A DNA stretch of 6,274 nt from DATNBU01 sp964476185 (lineage in GTDB: Bacteria; Desulfobacterota; Binatia; UBA1149; CAITLU01): positions 1-6,274 of the forward strand of contig CAYYZO010000137.1 in NCBI GenBank assembly GCA_964476185.1. The letters run 5' to 3'. The notes below the pieces were generated by a model that saw only the letters and a list, made by a program, of their open reading frames with translations, did not search any database and was not told where the DNA came from. Made by a program: the position numbers and the translations under genes. This document shows positions 1 through 6,220 of this stretch, piece by piece. The stretch's first letter is position 1. Every line of letters starts with the position of its first letter.

Positions 1-914
<914 letters not shown>

Positions 915-919
915 GTTGT

Positions 920-2125
920 TCAGCTCGCTGTGTTGTGATTGGCGGCGCCGGGCCGCTCGCTCTGCAGGGTGCGGTCGCTGACCGCTTCGTAAGAGGCTTC
1001 CTTGCCGGTCTTCGACCGGGTCTTCATCGACTCGACGAAGCGCCCGAACAACGGCTCGGCGTCGTGCGGTCCCGGGGACGCCTCCGGGTGGTACTGCACG
1101 GAGAAGATGGGCAGCGCCTTGTGGGCGAATCCCTCGACCGTGTTGTCGTTCAGGTTGATGTGCGTGACCCGCAGGTCGTCCGGCAGCGAGTCGGCGTCGA
1201 CCGCGAACCCGTGGTTCTGCGACGTGATCGAGACCCGGCCCGTGTCGACCTCGAGCACCGGCTGGTTGCCGCCGTGGTGGCCGAACTTCATCTTGTACGT
1301 CTTCGCGCCGAGCGCGAGAGCGAGGATCTGGTGCCCGAGGCAGATCCCGAAGGTCGGCATCTCGCGCGCCAGTTCGGCGACCACCTGGATCGCGCCCTTC
1401 ACCGCGTCCGGATCTCCGGGGCCGTTCGACAGGAAGAGGCCGTCGGCGCCGAGGGCGCGGACCTCCGCGGCCGTGGTGCCGGCCGGCACCACCACAACGC
1501 GGCAGCCGTGCCCCGCGAGGTAGCGCGAGATGTTGAACTTGAGGCCGTAGTCGAACGCGACCACCAGCGGCCCGTCCCCCTGTCCGTCGAGGTAGCCCCG
1601 GACGAGGTCCCAGGTCGCGCCGGTCCATCGGTAGGGCTTGGCGCAGCTTACGCCGCTCGCGAGGTCCTGGCCGACCAGGCTCGCGCGCGCGGCCGCCTCC
1701 TTCACCAGCGCTCGTTCATCGACGTCGCCGGTGGCGAGCACCGCCTGCTGTGCGCCGTTGTCGCGGATGTGGCGCACCAGCGCGCGCGTGTCGATCCACT
1801 CGATGCCGACGACCCCGTGCTGCCGCAGGTACTCGCCGAGCGAGGCCTCCGCGCGCCAGTTGCTCGGCTTCTCCCAGTACTCCTTGACCACGAAGCCGCG
1901 CAGGAACGGCGCCTTCGCCTCGACGTCCTCGCGGTTGACGCCCACGTTGCCGATCTCGGGGTACGTCATCACCACGATCTGACCGTCGTAGGACGGATCC
2001 GTCAGGATCTCCTGGTAGCCGGACAGCGAGGTGTTGAAAACGACCTCCCCGCCGACCTTGCCTTCGGCCCCGAATGCGCGACCGCGAAAAACTCGGCCGT
2101 CCGCCAGAGCGAGCGTTGCCTTCAC
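920..2125 (-). CDS. carA: Carbamoyl-phosphate synthase small (glutaminase) subunit
   Basis: CarA hydrolyses glutamine and passes ammonia to CarB. The protein is 401 residues. The N-terminal CPSase small-chain domain (about 1-180) contains NTSLSGYQEILTDPSYDGQI (31-50). The class I glutamine amidotransferase domain (about 185-365) has FLSNGPGDP at 231-239, the nucleophile Cys262 in GICLGHQ, and the His346/Glu348 pair in QYHPEASPGPHD. All catalytic residues are present. The start is GTG at 2125, with GGGAGG 7 nt upstream and family alignment beginning VKATLALADG. An in-frame ATG farther upstream would add 41 residues that actually lie over the end of pyrC. The GTG overlaps the pyrC stop as GTGA, so translation is probably coupled. 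Residues from about 368 to 401 form a polar tail longer than the E. coli protein (382 aa) and look disordered. Confidence 0.97.
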   Translation of the reverse strand: MKATLALADGRVFRGRAFGAEGKVGGEVVFNTSLSGYQEILTDPSYDGQIVVMTYPEIGNVGVNREDVEAKAPFLRGFVVKEYWEKPSNWRAEASLGEYLRQHGVVGIEWIDTRALVRHIRDNGAQQAVLATGDVDERALVKEAAARASLVGQDLASGVSCAKPYRWTGATWDLVRGYLDGQGDGPLVVAFDYGLKFNISRYLAGHGCRVVVVPAGTTAAEVRALGADGLFLSNGPGDPDAVKGAIQVVAELAREMPTFGICLGHQILALALGAKTYKMKFGHHGGNQPVLEVDTGRVSITSQNHGFAVDADSLPDDLRVTHINLNDNTVEGFAHKALPIFSVQYHPEASPGPHDAEPLFGRFVESMKTRSKTGKEASYEAVSDRTLQSERPGAANHNTAS

Positions 2126-3483
2126 TGCAGGTCCTCCCATACGACGGCTCCGCCGACCAGCGTGCGTACCGCCTTTCCCTCGAGCTGCCAGCCGTCGAAC
2201 GGCGTGTTGCGGCTCTTCGTCATCATTGCATCCGCGCGAAGCGTCCACTTGCGGGCCGGGTCGAACAGCACGATGTCGGCCGGCGCGCCGACGGCGAGCG
2301 TGCCCCGCTCGATCCCGAGGATCCTCGCCGGCTGCGTCGCCAAGGCGTCGATCATGCGCGACAGGTCGAAGCAGCCGCGACGCACCAGGTCGAGCGACAG
2401 CGGCAGCATCGTCTCGAGGCCGACGATGCCGAACGCCGCCTTGTCGAACTCGCAGACCTTCTCGTCGCGGTGGTGCGGTGCGTGGTCGGTCGCGATCGCG
2501 TCGATCGTTCCGTCGGCAAGGCCCTTCCGCACCGCCTCGACGTCGGCCGCGCTGCGCAGCGGCGGCTTCATCTTCGCGTTGGTGTTGTAGGCCTCGACCG
2601 CCGTGTCATCGAGCAGGAAGTGGTGCGGGGCGGCCTCCGCCGTCACCGGGAGTCCGTCGGCCTTCGCTCGCCGGACCATCTCGACGGACTCCGCGCAGGA
2701 GATGTGCGCGATGTGCAGCCGCCCGCCGGTCACGCGCACGAGCTCGATGTCGCGCGCCACCATCACCGACTCGCCGGCCGAGGGCATTCCCTTCAATCCG
2801 AGCCGCACGGACACCCTGCCCTCGTGCATGACGGCGCCGCAGCACAGTCCCGGTTCTTCCTCGTGCGCGATGACCGGGAGACCGAACATGCGCGCGTACT
2901 CGAGCGCGCGCCGCATCAGCGCGCTGTCGACGACCGGCATGCCGTCGTCGGAGACGGCCACGATCCCGGCCTCGACCATCTCGCCGAACTCGGCCATGCG
3001 CTCGCCGGCCAGGCCGACCGAAACGGCCCCGATCGGGAACACGTTCGCGAACCCGGCCTTGCGCGCCTTGCCGAGGATGTACTGCGTGACCGCCGCGTTG
3101 TCATTGACGGGATCGGTGTTCGCCATGCACGCCACCGACGTGACGCCGCCGGCGACCGCCGCGCGCGCGCCGGTCTCGATCGTTTCCTTGTACTCGAAGC
3201 CCGGCTCGCGAAGGTGCACGTGCATGTCCACGAGGCCGGGCGCGACGACGAGCCCGGTCGCGTCGAGGATCGGCAACGGGCCGTCGATTCCGGGCATCGC
3301 GAGCTGGGCCGGGTCGAGGCCGCCCGGCTCGTCGACCGCGGCGATGCGGCCGTCTTCCACGAGCACGTCGTACAGGCCGTCGCGGCCGCAGGACGGGTCG
3401 ATGACGCGTCCGCCGCGGACCAGCAGGACCGGCGGCGCAGCCTGCGTGTTTCGCGATGTCGCGGTTCCGGTGGTCGTGGGCAT
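2122..3483 (-). CDS. pyrC: Dihydroorotase, class I, catalytically complete
   Basis: PyrC cyclises carbamoyl aspartate to dihydroorotate, the third step of UMP synthesis, using a binuclear zinc site in an amidohydrolase barrel. The product is 453 residues. Metal and substrate residues are all visible: DMHVHLREPG gives His88, His90 and Arg92; Asn122 is in ANTDP; the SDDG Asp179/180; His207; His260; and Asp333 in ATDHAPH. The complete ligand set means this is an active enzyme and not the inactive PyrC-like partner found beside PyrB in some pseudomonads. A 20-residue polar N-terminus precedes the first beta strand (LLVRGGRVIDP). The ATG at 3483 lies 23 nt after the pyrB stop and has only a weak upstream GAGG about 12 nt away. 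A TTG at 3510 overlapping the pyrB stop (TTGA) is a possible alternative start adding nine residues. By analogy with Aquifex, it may associate with PyrB. Confidence 0.96.
   Translation of the reverse strand: MPTTTGTATSRNTQAAPPVLLVRGGRVIDPSCGRDGLYDVLVEDGRIAAVDEPGGLDPAQLAMPGIDGPLPILDATGLVVAPGLVDMHVHLREPGFEYKETIETGARAAVAGGVTSVACMANTDPVNDNAAVTQYILGKARKAGFANVFPIGAVSVGLAGERMAEFGEMVEAGIVAVSDDGMPVVDSALMRRALEYARMFGLPVIAHEEEPGLCCGAVMHEGRVSVRLGLKGMPSAGESVMVARDIELVRVTGGRLHIAHISCAESVEMVRRAKADGLPVTAEAAPHHFLLDDTAVEAYNTNAKMKPPLRSAADVEAVRKGLADGTIDAIATDHAPHHRDEKVCEFDKAAFGIVGLETMLPLSLDLVRRGCFDLSRMIDALATQPARILGIERGTLAVGAPADIVLFDPARKWTLRADAMMTKSRNTPFDGWQLEGKAVRTLVGGAVVWEDLQ
2133..2138 (-). promoter_or_regulatory. 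carA ribosome binding site
   Basis: GGGAGG sits 7 nt upstream of the carA GTG, inside the last codons of pyrC. It supports the GTG at 2125 over the more distant in-frame ATG at 2248. Confidence 0.75.
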
Positions 3484-3506
3484 GTCTTCGTCGTTCCTCG
3501 GGTCGT

Positions 3507-4565
3507 TCAATGGAGCGCGGTCTTTCGGCCGGCCGGCCGCAGGCCTTCCGCTTCTTCGGGCAGCGACGGGATCCCCGCCGCCGTGACCGCCGCCGGCGCG
3601 ACTTCGCTGCCCCGGATGCCGTCCGCGCCCGGCACGATGAGCTGGTAGAGCACGGCCATGCGCAGCGCCACGCCGTTGGCGACCTGGCTCATGATGACGG
3701 AATACGGCCCGTCGGCGACCTCGCTCGCGATCTCGATCCCGCGATTGATCGGCCCCGGGTGGAGGATGATCACCTCCGGGCTGGCCTTCGCGACGATGTC
3801 GGCGTTCAGGCAGTAGTAGCGCGCGTACTCGTTCAGCGACGGGAAGAAATTCCCCGCCTGCCGCTCGCGCTGGATGCGCAGCATCATGATCACGTCGGCG
3901 CCGCGCACGGCCTCGCCGAGGTCGTAGTAGAGCTCGGCGCCGAACGCGCGGAAGTCCTCGGGAAGCAGCGTCGGCGGGCCGCACAGGCGGATCGTCGCCC
4001 CGAGCGTCTTCAGGCCGAACAGGTTCGAGCGCGCCACGCGCGAATGCAGGATGTCCCCGACGATCGTGACGACGAGGTCCTTCCAGCCGCGCCCGCCCTC
4101 GCGATCGATGTTCTTGCGCTGCCGGATCGTCAGCAGGTCGAGCAGCGCCTGCGTCGGGTGCTCGTGGCTGCCGTCGCCGGCGTTGATGATGGAGCAGTCG
4201 ACGACGCCGGCCAGGAAGCGGGCCGCGCCCGAGGCGGGATGCCGCACCACGATGCAGTCGGGCGCCATCGCGGCGATGTTGCGGGCCGTGTCGTCGAGGG
4301 TTTCCCCCTTGGCCATGCTCGAGGACGAGGTCGAGATGTTGACCGCGTCGGCGGAAAGGCGCTTGGCCGCGATCTCGAACGACGTGCGGGTGCGCGTGCT
4401 GTTCTCGACGAACAGGTTCACGACCGTCTTCCCGCGCAGCGTCGGCAGCTTCTTGACCTCGCGCCGCGAGACCTCGACGAGCGACTCGGCCGTGTCGAGC
4501 AGCACGTTGATGTCGTCGGCGGACACGTTCTCGAGGCCGAGGAGGTGACGACTAGCCAGCGTCAT
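3507..4565 (-). CDS. pyrB: Aspartate carbamoyltransferase catalytic chain
   Basis: PyrB transfers the carbamoyl group to aspartate, the committed step of pyrimidine synthesis. The product is 352 residues. The carbamoyl-phosphate signature STRTRTSFE is at 56-64, the 80s-loop lysine is Lys86 in SMAKGET, HPTQALLDL is at 136-144, the DILHSRVARS segment is at 171-180, the MLRIQRER aspartate-binding motif at 228-235, and HPGPINRG at 269-276. All expected active-site residues are seen. The core ends near 310, where family members normally stop, and is followed by about 40 extra Ala/Pro/Gly-rich residues. No regulatory pyrI gene is in the window. The ATG start at 4565 has GAGGAGG 6 nt upstream and lies inside the end of pyrR (14-nt overlap), so translation is probably coupled to pyrR. 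Confidence 0.97.
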   Translation of the reverse strand: MTLASRHLLGLENVSADDINVLLDTAESLVEVSRREVKKLPTLRGKTVVNLFVENSTRTRTSFEIAAKRLSADAVNISTSSSSMAKGETLDDTARNIAAMAPDCIVVRHPASGAARFLAGVVDCSIINAGDGSHEHPTQALLDLLTIRQRKNIDREGGRGWKDLVVTIVGDILHSRVARSNLFGLKTLGATIRLCGPPTLLPEDFRAFGAELYYDLGEAVRGADVIMMLRIQRERQAGNFFPSLNEYARYYCLNADIVAKASPEVIILHPGPINRGIEIASEVADGPYSVIMSQVANGVALRMAVLYQLIVPGADGIRGSEVAPAAVTAAGIPSLPEEAEGLRPAGRKTALH

Positions 4566-5103
4566 TGGCCGCCTCCTCGATGCGAACCGCATCCGTCTGG
4601 CCGTACTCCGAGAGCTCGACGCGCACCTTCTGCCCGCGCGACGTCGGCACGTTCTTGCCGACGTAGTCGGCGCGGATCGGAAGCTCGCGGTGTCCCCGGT
4701 CGACGAGCACGGCGAGCTGGACGGCGGCCGGCCGGCCGAAATCCGTGAGCGCATCGAGCGCCGCGCGGATGGTGCGGCCCGTGTAGAGCACGTCGTCCAC
4801 CAGGACGACCTTGCGGTCGGTCAGGTCGAACGGGATCTCGGTGGGCTCGACCTTCGCGGTGGACCCGCGCCGGCCGGAATCGTCGCGATACAGGGTGACG
4901 TCGACGGCCCCGACCTCGGGCGGGGTGCCGGCGCCCTCGATGCGGCTGACCGCCGCGGCGATGCGGCGCGCGAGAGGCACGCCCTTGGTGTGGATGCCGA
5001 CGAAGGTCACGTCGCGCGCGCCGCCGTTGCGCTCGACCACTTCGTGCGCGATCCGCGTCAGCGCGCGGCGCACTCCGGCTTCGTCCAGGACTTCGACCGA
5101 CAC
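4552..5103 (-). CDS. pyrR: PyrR: pyr operon RNA-binding regulator / uracil phosphoribosyltransferase
   Basis: PyrR binds a hairpin in pyr mRNA in response to UMP and often also converts uracil plus PRPP to UMP. From GTG 5103 the protein is 183 residues, very close to B. subtilis PyrR (181). It shows RRALTRIAHEVVERN (12-26), LYRDD (71-75), the PRPP loop VVLVDDVLYTGRT (99-111), and DRGHRELPIRADYVGKN (135-151). Residues matching B. subtilis Thr18, His22, Arg27, Arg141, Arg146 and Lys152, which I recall as affecting RNA binding, are Thr16, His20, Arg25, Arg139, Arg144 and Lys150. RNA binding is therefore likely retained, and a matching target lies in the leader. GTG 5103 is preferred because GAGGAG is 6 nt upstream and homology begins here. 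An ATG at 5142 would add 13 residues but directly follows a T run with no ribosome site. Confidence 0.96.
   Translation of the reverse strand: MSVEVLDEAGVRRALTRIAHEVVERNGGARDVTFVGIHTKGVPLARRIAAAVSRIEGAGTPPEVGAVDVTLYRDDSGRRGSTAKVEPTEIPFDLTDRKVVLVDDVLYTGRTIRAALDALTDFGRPAAVQLAVLVDRGHRELPIRADYVGKNVPTSRGQKVRVELSEYGQTDAVRIEEAANDAG
4572..4578 (-). promoter_or_regulatory. pyrB ribosome binding site
   Basis: GAGGAGG lies 6 nt upstream of the pyrB ATG, within the pyrR C-terminal codons (Glu-Glu-Ala). It fixes the pyrB start at 4565 and excludes the longer upstream reading frame. Confidence 0.8.
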
Positions 5104-5109
5104 GTCAGG

Positions 5110-5115
5110 CTCCTC
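5110..5115 (-). promoter_or_regulatory. pyrR ribosome binding site
   Basis: GAGGAG sits 6 nt upstream of the GTG at 5103. This spacing decides the start codon in favour of the GTG over the ATG at 5142. Confidence 0.8.
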
Positions 5116-5120
5116 GCCCG

Positions 5121-5137
5121 CCGACGCCGGGCGTCGG
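5121..5137 (-). other. GC hairpin just upstream of the pyrR ribosome site
   Basis: CCGACGCC and GGCGTCGG are perfect inverted arms separated by one base; in practice 6-7 bp would close a 3-5 nt loop. It lies 5 nt upstream of the Shine-Dalgarno and does not cover it. Its 3' arm, extended to CCCGGCGTCG (5131-5122), is also a perfect 10-base complement of CGACGCCGGG (5160-5151) on the far side of the T run, so two structures compete. Its role is inferred only. Confidence 0.45.
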
Positions 5138-5142
5138 GGCAT

Positions 5143-5186
5143 AAAAAAACCCCGGCGTCGTCGCGTCGAGGTCTGCGCGTTCGGGA
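5143..5186 (-). terminator. Candidate attenuator (intrinsic terminator) in the pyr leader
   Basis: Seven consecutive T's (5149-5143) directly follow the GC-rich segment CGACGCCGGGG, the look of an intrinsic terminator. The best 5' arm I can find is TCCCG (5186-5182) plus GCG (5178-5176), pairing with CGGGG (5154-5150) and CGC (5157-5155). This gives 8 bp with one wobble, a 3-nt bulge and an 18-nt loop, so the stem is imperfect. The position between the PyrR hairpin and pyrR is where PyrR-controlled terminators sit in Bacilli. The T run is clear; the stem is tentative, and translational control is a reasonable alternative. Confidence 0.4.
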
Positions 5187-5226
5187 ACCTGTCGGCTCTG
5201 GGCCGCGGGCGTCGTCGAATCCAAGG

Positions 5227-5268
5227 TGGGCACCCTTCCCGGCCTCTCGGGGCCGGATTAAAGAGCCA
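5227..5268 (-). promoter_or_regulatory. PyrR-binding RNA hairpin in the pyr operon leader
   Basis: The leader contains GGCCCCGAGAGGCC (5254-5241), which fits the known PyrR target (consensus close to ARUCCNGNGAGGYU) with stem bases changed as compensating G-C pairs. The upper stem is CCGGCC/GGCCGG (5256-5251 with 5244-5239) closing the loop CCGAGA. The flanks also match the B. subtilis layout: CTTTAA before and GGGAAGG after the stem, forming a purine-rich internal bulge and a weaker lower stem (TTTC with GGAA), with TGG/CCA closing at the base. PyrR carrying UMP is expected to stabilise this fold and reduce expression of pyrR-pyrB-pyrC-carA-carB. Confidence 0.87.
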
Positions 5269-5269
5269 T

Positions 5270-5307
5270 CGGCAACCGCAGCTGCCGTCGGCAGCCCGTT
5301 GCTGCCG
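5270..5307 (-). other. Competing hairpins at the 5' end of the pyr leader
   Basis: Four short arms alternate: CGGCAGC (5307-5301), GCTGCCG (5295-5289), CGGCAGC (5287-5281) and GGTTGCCG (5277-5270). Arm 1 pairs with arm 2 (7 bp, loop AACGG), arm 2 with arm 3 (6 bp), and arm 3 with arm 4 (5-6 bp), so pairings 1:2 plus 3:4 exclude pairing 2:3. They lie at the predicted start of the transcript, just ahead of the PyrR hairpin. They may protect the 5' end or take part in leader switching; the function is not known. Confidence 0.5.
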
Positions 5308-5314
5308 GAGGCGG

Positions 5315-5343
5315 TAGATAGGAGGGACCGCACCGCGTGTCAA
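5315..5343 (-). promoter_or_regulatory. Probable sigma70-type promoter of the pyr operon
   Basis: A perfect -35 box TTGACA (5343-5338) is followed after exactly 17 bp by TATCTA (5320-5315), a moderate -10 box keeping the first TAT. A transcript would start near 5309-5307, giving a leader of about 205 nt before the pyrR GTG. That leader contains the PyrR hairpin in the correct orientation, which strengthens the call. Confidence 0.7.
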
Positions 5344-5344
5344 A

Positions 5345-5367
5345 GCGGGCCGTGCGGAATGGCCCGC
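5345..5367. promoter_or_regulatory. Inverted repeat abutting the pyr -35 box (candidate operator)
   Basis: GCGGGCC (5345-5351) and GGCCCGC (5361-5367) form a perfect 7-bp inverted repeat with a 9-nt spacer. It begins one base upstream of the operon's -35 box and lies in the divergent gap shared with the lipoprotein gene. It could be a protein-binding site, a plus-strand hairpin or a chance product of high GC. Confidence 0.3.
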
Positions 5368-5526
5368 CGGGACCGTTGGTGCCGAGCCGTCTCCCCTGGG
5401 CGAAGCTGCCGCGCGGCGGTGGACCCGCCATCGCCCGAGCATCCACCGGCACGCCGTTCGTCGCGGTGGGGTCATCCGGAACCGGCGAACTCGACTGTAC
5501 ATGGACGGACGGGCAGAAAGGCCCGG
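5368..5526. other. Upstream half of the divergent intergenic region
   Basis: No gene is supported here. It must hold the promoter of the plus-strand lipoprotein gene, but I cannot identify convincing -35/-10 boxes. A small GC hairpin (GGCGG/CCGCC, 5415-5429) and a TGTACA palindrome (5496-5501) are visible. GAAAGG (5516-5521) 5 nt before the ATG at 5527 is a modest ribosome site for that gene. A nine-codon frame at 5501-5530 ends on the lipoprotein start (see findings). Confidence 0.5.
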
Positions 5527-6147
5527 ATGAGCCGTCGGGTTCCCCGTTGCCGTCCGCGCCCGCCGCATGCTTTTCGCCTGCTCGCGCCACTCTTCTCGTT
5601 GGCGATCCAGGCCTGCATGTCGAGCCAGCCGATCGTGGTGGCGATCGAGCCTGCCCGCGTCGACGTCCGTTGCCCCGTCCCCGTACGCGCCAAGCTGGCC
5701 AGGCTGGACGACAACCGCAATACTTCCGGCGGTCCGGACTTTCTCGGCTACCGGCGAACCCGCCACTCCCTCGACCTGCTCTACGCCCAGCGTCCGGTGA
5801 TCGAACTGGTGCGCGACTCGCTGCACAGAGCGTTCGCCGACTGCGCTGCCAGCGGCGGCGCTTCGACCGCCGCCCTGACCGTCGAGGTCGCTCTCGAGAA
5901 TCTGGTCTTCCTTCAGGAAGCGGACCTCTCACCGGTCAGGACCGGCACCAGAATCGACCTTTCGACGAAAGTCGTGGACGAAAGCGGCAAGGAAGTCGAC
6001 TCGTTCGTCGTCCACGTCAAGAACGAAACCTTCGTCGAGGCCGGCATGCATCCGGATCCGAAGATCATGATCGAGGGCCTGCTCGACGAGGCAGCCGACA
6101 AGATGATGTGGCAGCTGGTTCCCGCGATCCGGCGACAGGGTGGGTGA
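5527..6147 (+). CDS. Probable secreted lipoprotein of unknown function, loosely YajG-like in layout
   Basis: The 206-residue product has an Arg-rich N-terminus (residues 2-17), a hydrophobic stretch ending LAPLFSLAIQAC, and Cys30 as the likely lipidated residue. The box IQAC is imperfect because Gln stands where a small residue is usual. The mature part has no transmembrane segment. It has an early strand (IVVAIEPARVDV), a helix (LDLLYAQRPVIELVRDSLHRAF, about 82-103), then alternating strands (ALTVEVALENLVFL; TRIDLSTKVVDESGKEVDSFVVHVKN), and a C-terminal helix (about 178-200). This order recalls the enterobacterial lipoprotein YajG, but identity is low and the match is only from memory, so I give no symbol. 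It is transcribed divergently from the pyr operon with no evident pathway link. The start ATG 5527 is chosen for the signal peptide and the nearby GAAAGG; upstream codons in this frame overlap the pyr leader and pyrR. Confidence 0.75.
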   Translation: MSRRVPRCRPRPPHAFRLLAPLFSLAIQACMSSQPIVVAIEPARVDVRCPVPVRAKLARLDDNRNTSGGPDFLGYRRTRHSLDLLYAQRPVIELVRDSLHRAFADCAASGGASTAALTVEVALENLVFLQEADLSPVRTGTRIDLSTKVVDESGKEVDSFVVHVKNETFVEAGMHPDPKIMIEGLLDEAADKMMWQLVPAIRRQGG

Positions 6148-6167
6148 AGAACCCCGAGTGTCGACAC

Positions 6168-6186
6168 CGGCGCCTGCGGGGCGCCG
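6168..6186. terminator. GC hairpin between converging genes, possible bidirectional terminator
   Basis: CGGCGCC (6168-6174) and GGCGCCG (6180-6186) form a perfect 7-bp stem with a 5-nt loop, midway between the stop of the lipoprotein gene and the stop of the minus-strand gene. The position suits a shared terminator. However, neither strand has a T run after the stem, so it is not a standard intrinsic terminator. A 10-bp palindrome GTGTCGACAC (6158-6167) directly adjoins it. Confidence 0.4.
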
Positions 6187-6220
6187 CCGAAGCGCGACGA
6201 CCCCCGCGAAACCGCCCGCT

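Noticed and set aside
2126..2248. Upstream ATG start adding 41 residues to carA
   Set aside because: The extension lies over the end of pyrC, has no homology, and the GTG at 2125 has a good ribosome site.
935..2590. Long plus-strand open frame opposite carA and pyrC
   Set aside because: It is antisense to two genes with clear catalytic motifs; long opposite-strand frames are expected in GC-rich DNA, and its Arg/Val/Asp-rich translation shows no domain.
3527..3538. GGCC repeated three times near the pyrB end
   Set aside because: It is a short GC run within codons for the PyrB tail; nothing suggests a functional repeat.
3456..4748. Long plus-strand open frame opposite pyrB
   Set aside because: Same GC-codon effect; the translation is low-complexity and pyrB on the other strand is complete.
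5258..5269. Three-codon minigene ATG GCT CTT TAA in the leader
   Set aside because: It has no ribosome site, and the CTTTAA is explained by the conserved flank of the PyrR hairpin, so it is probably coincidental.
5258..5932. Minus-strand open frame of over 200 codons across the pyr leader and lipoprotein gene
   Set aside because: It runs through the promoter and PyrR hairpin, is Arg/Gly-rich without motifs, and overlaps the better supported lipoprotein.
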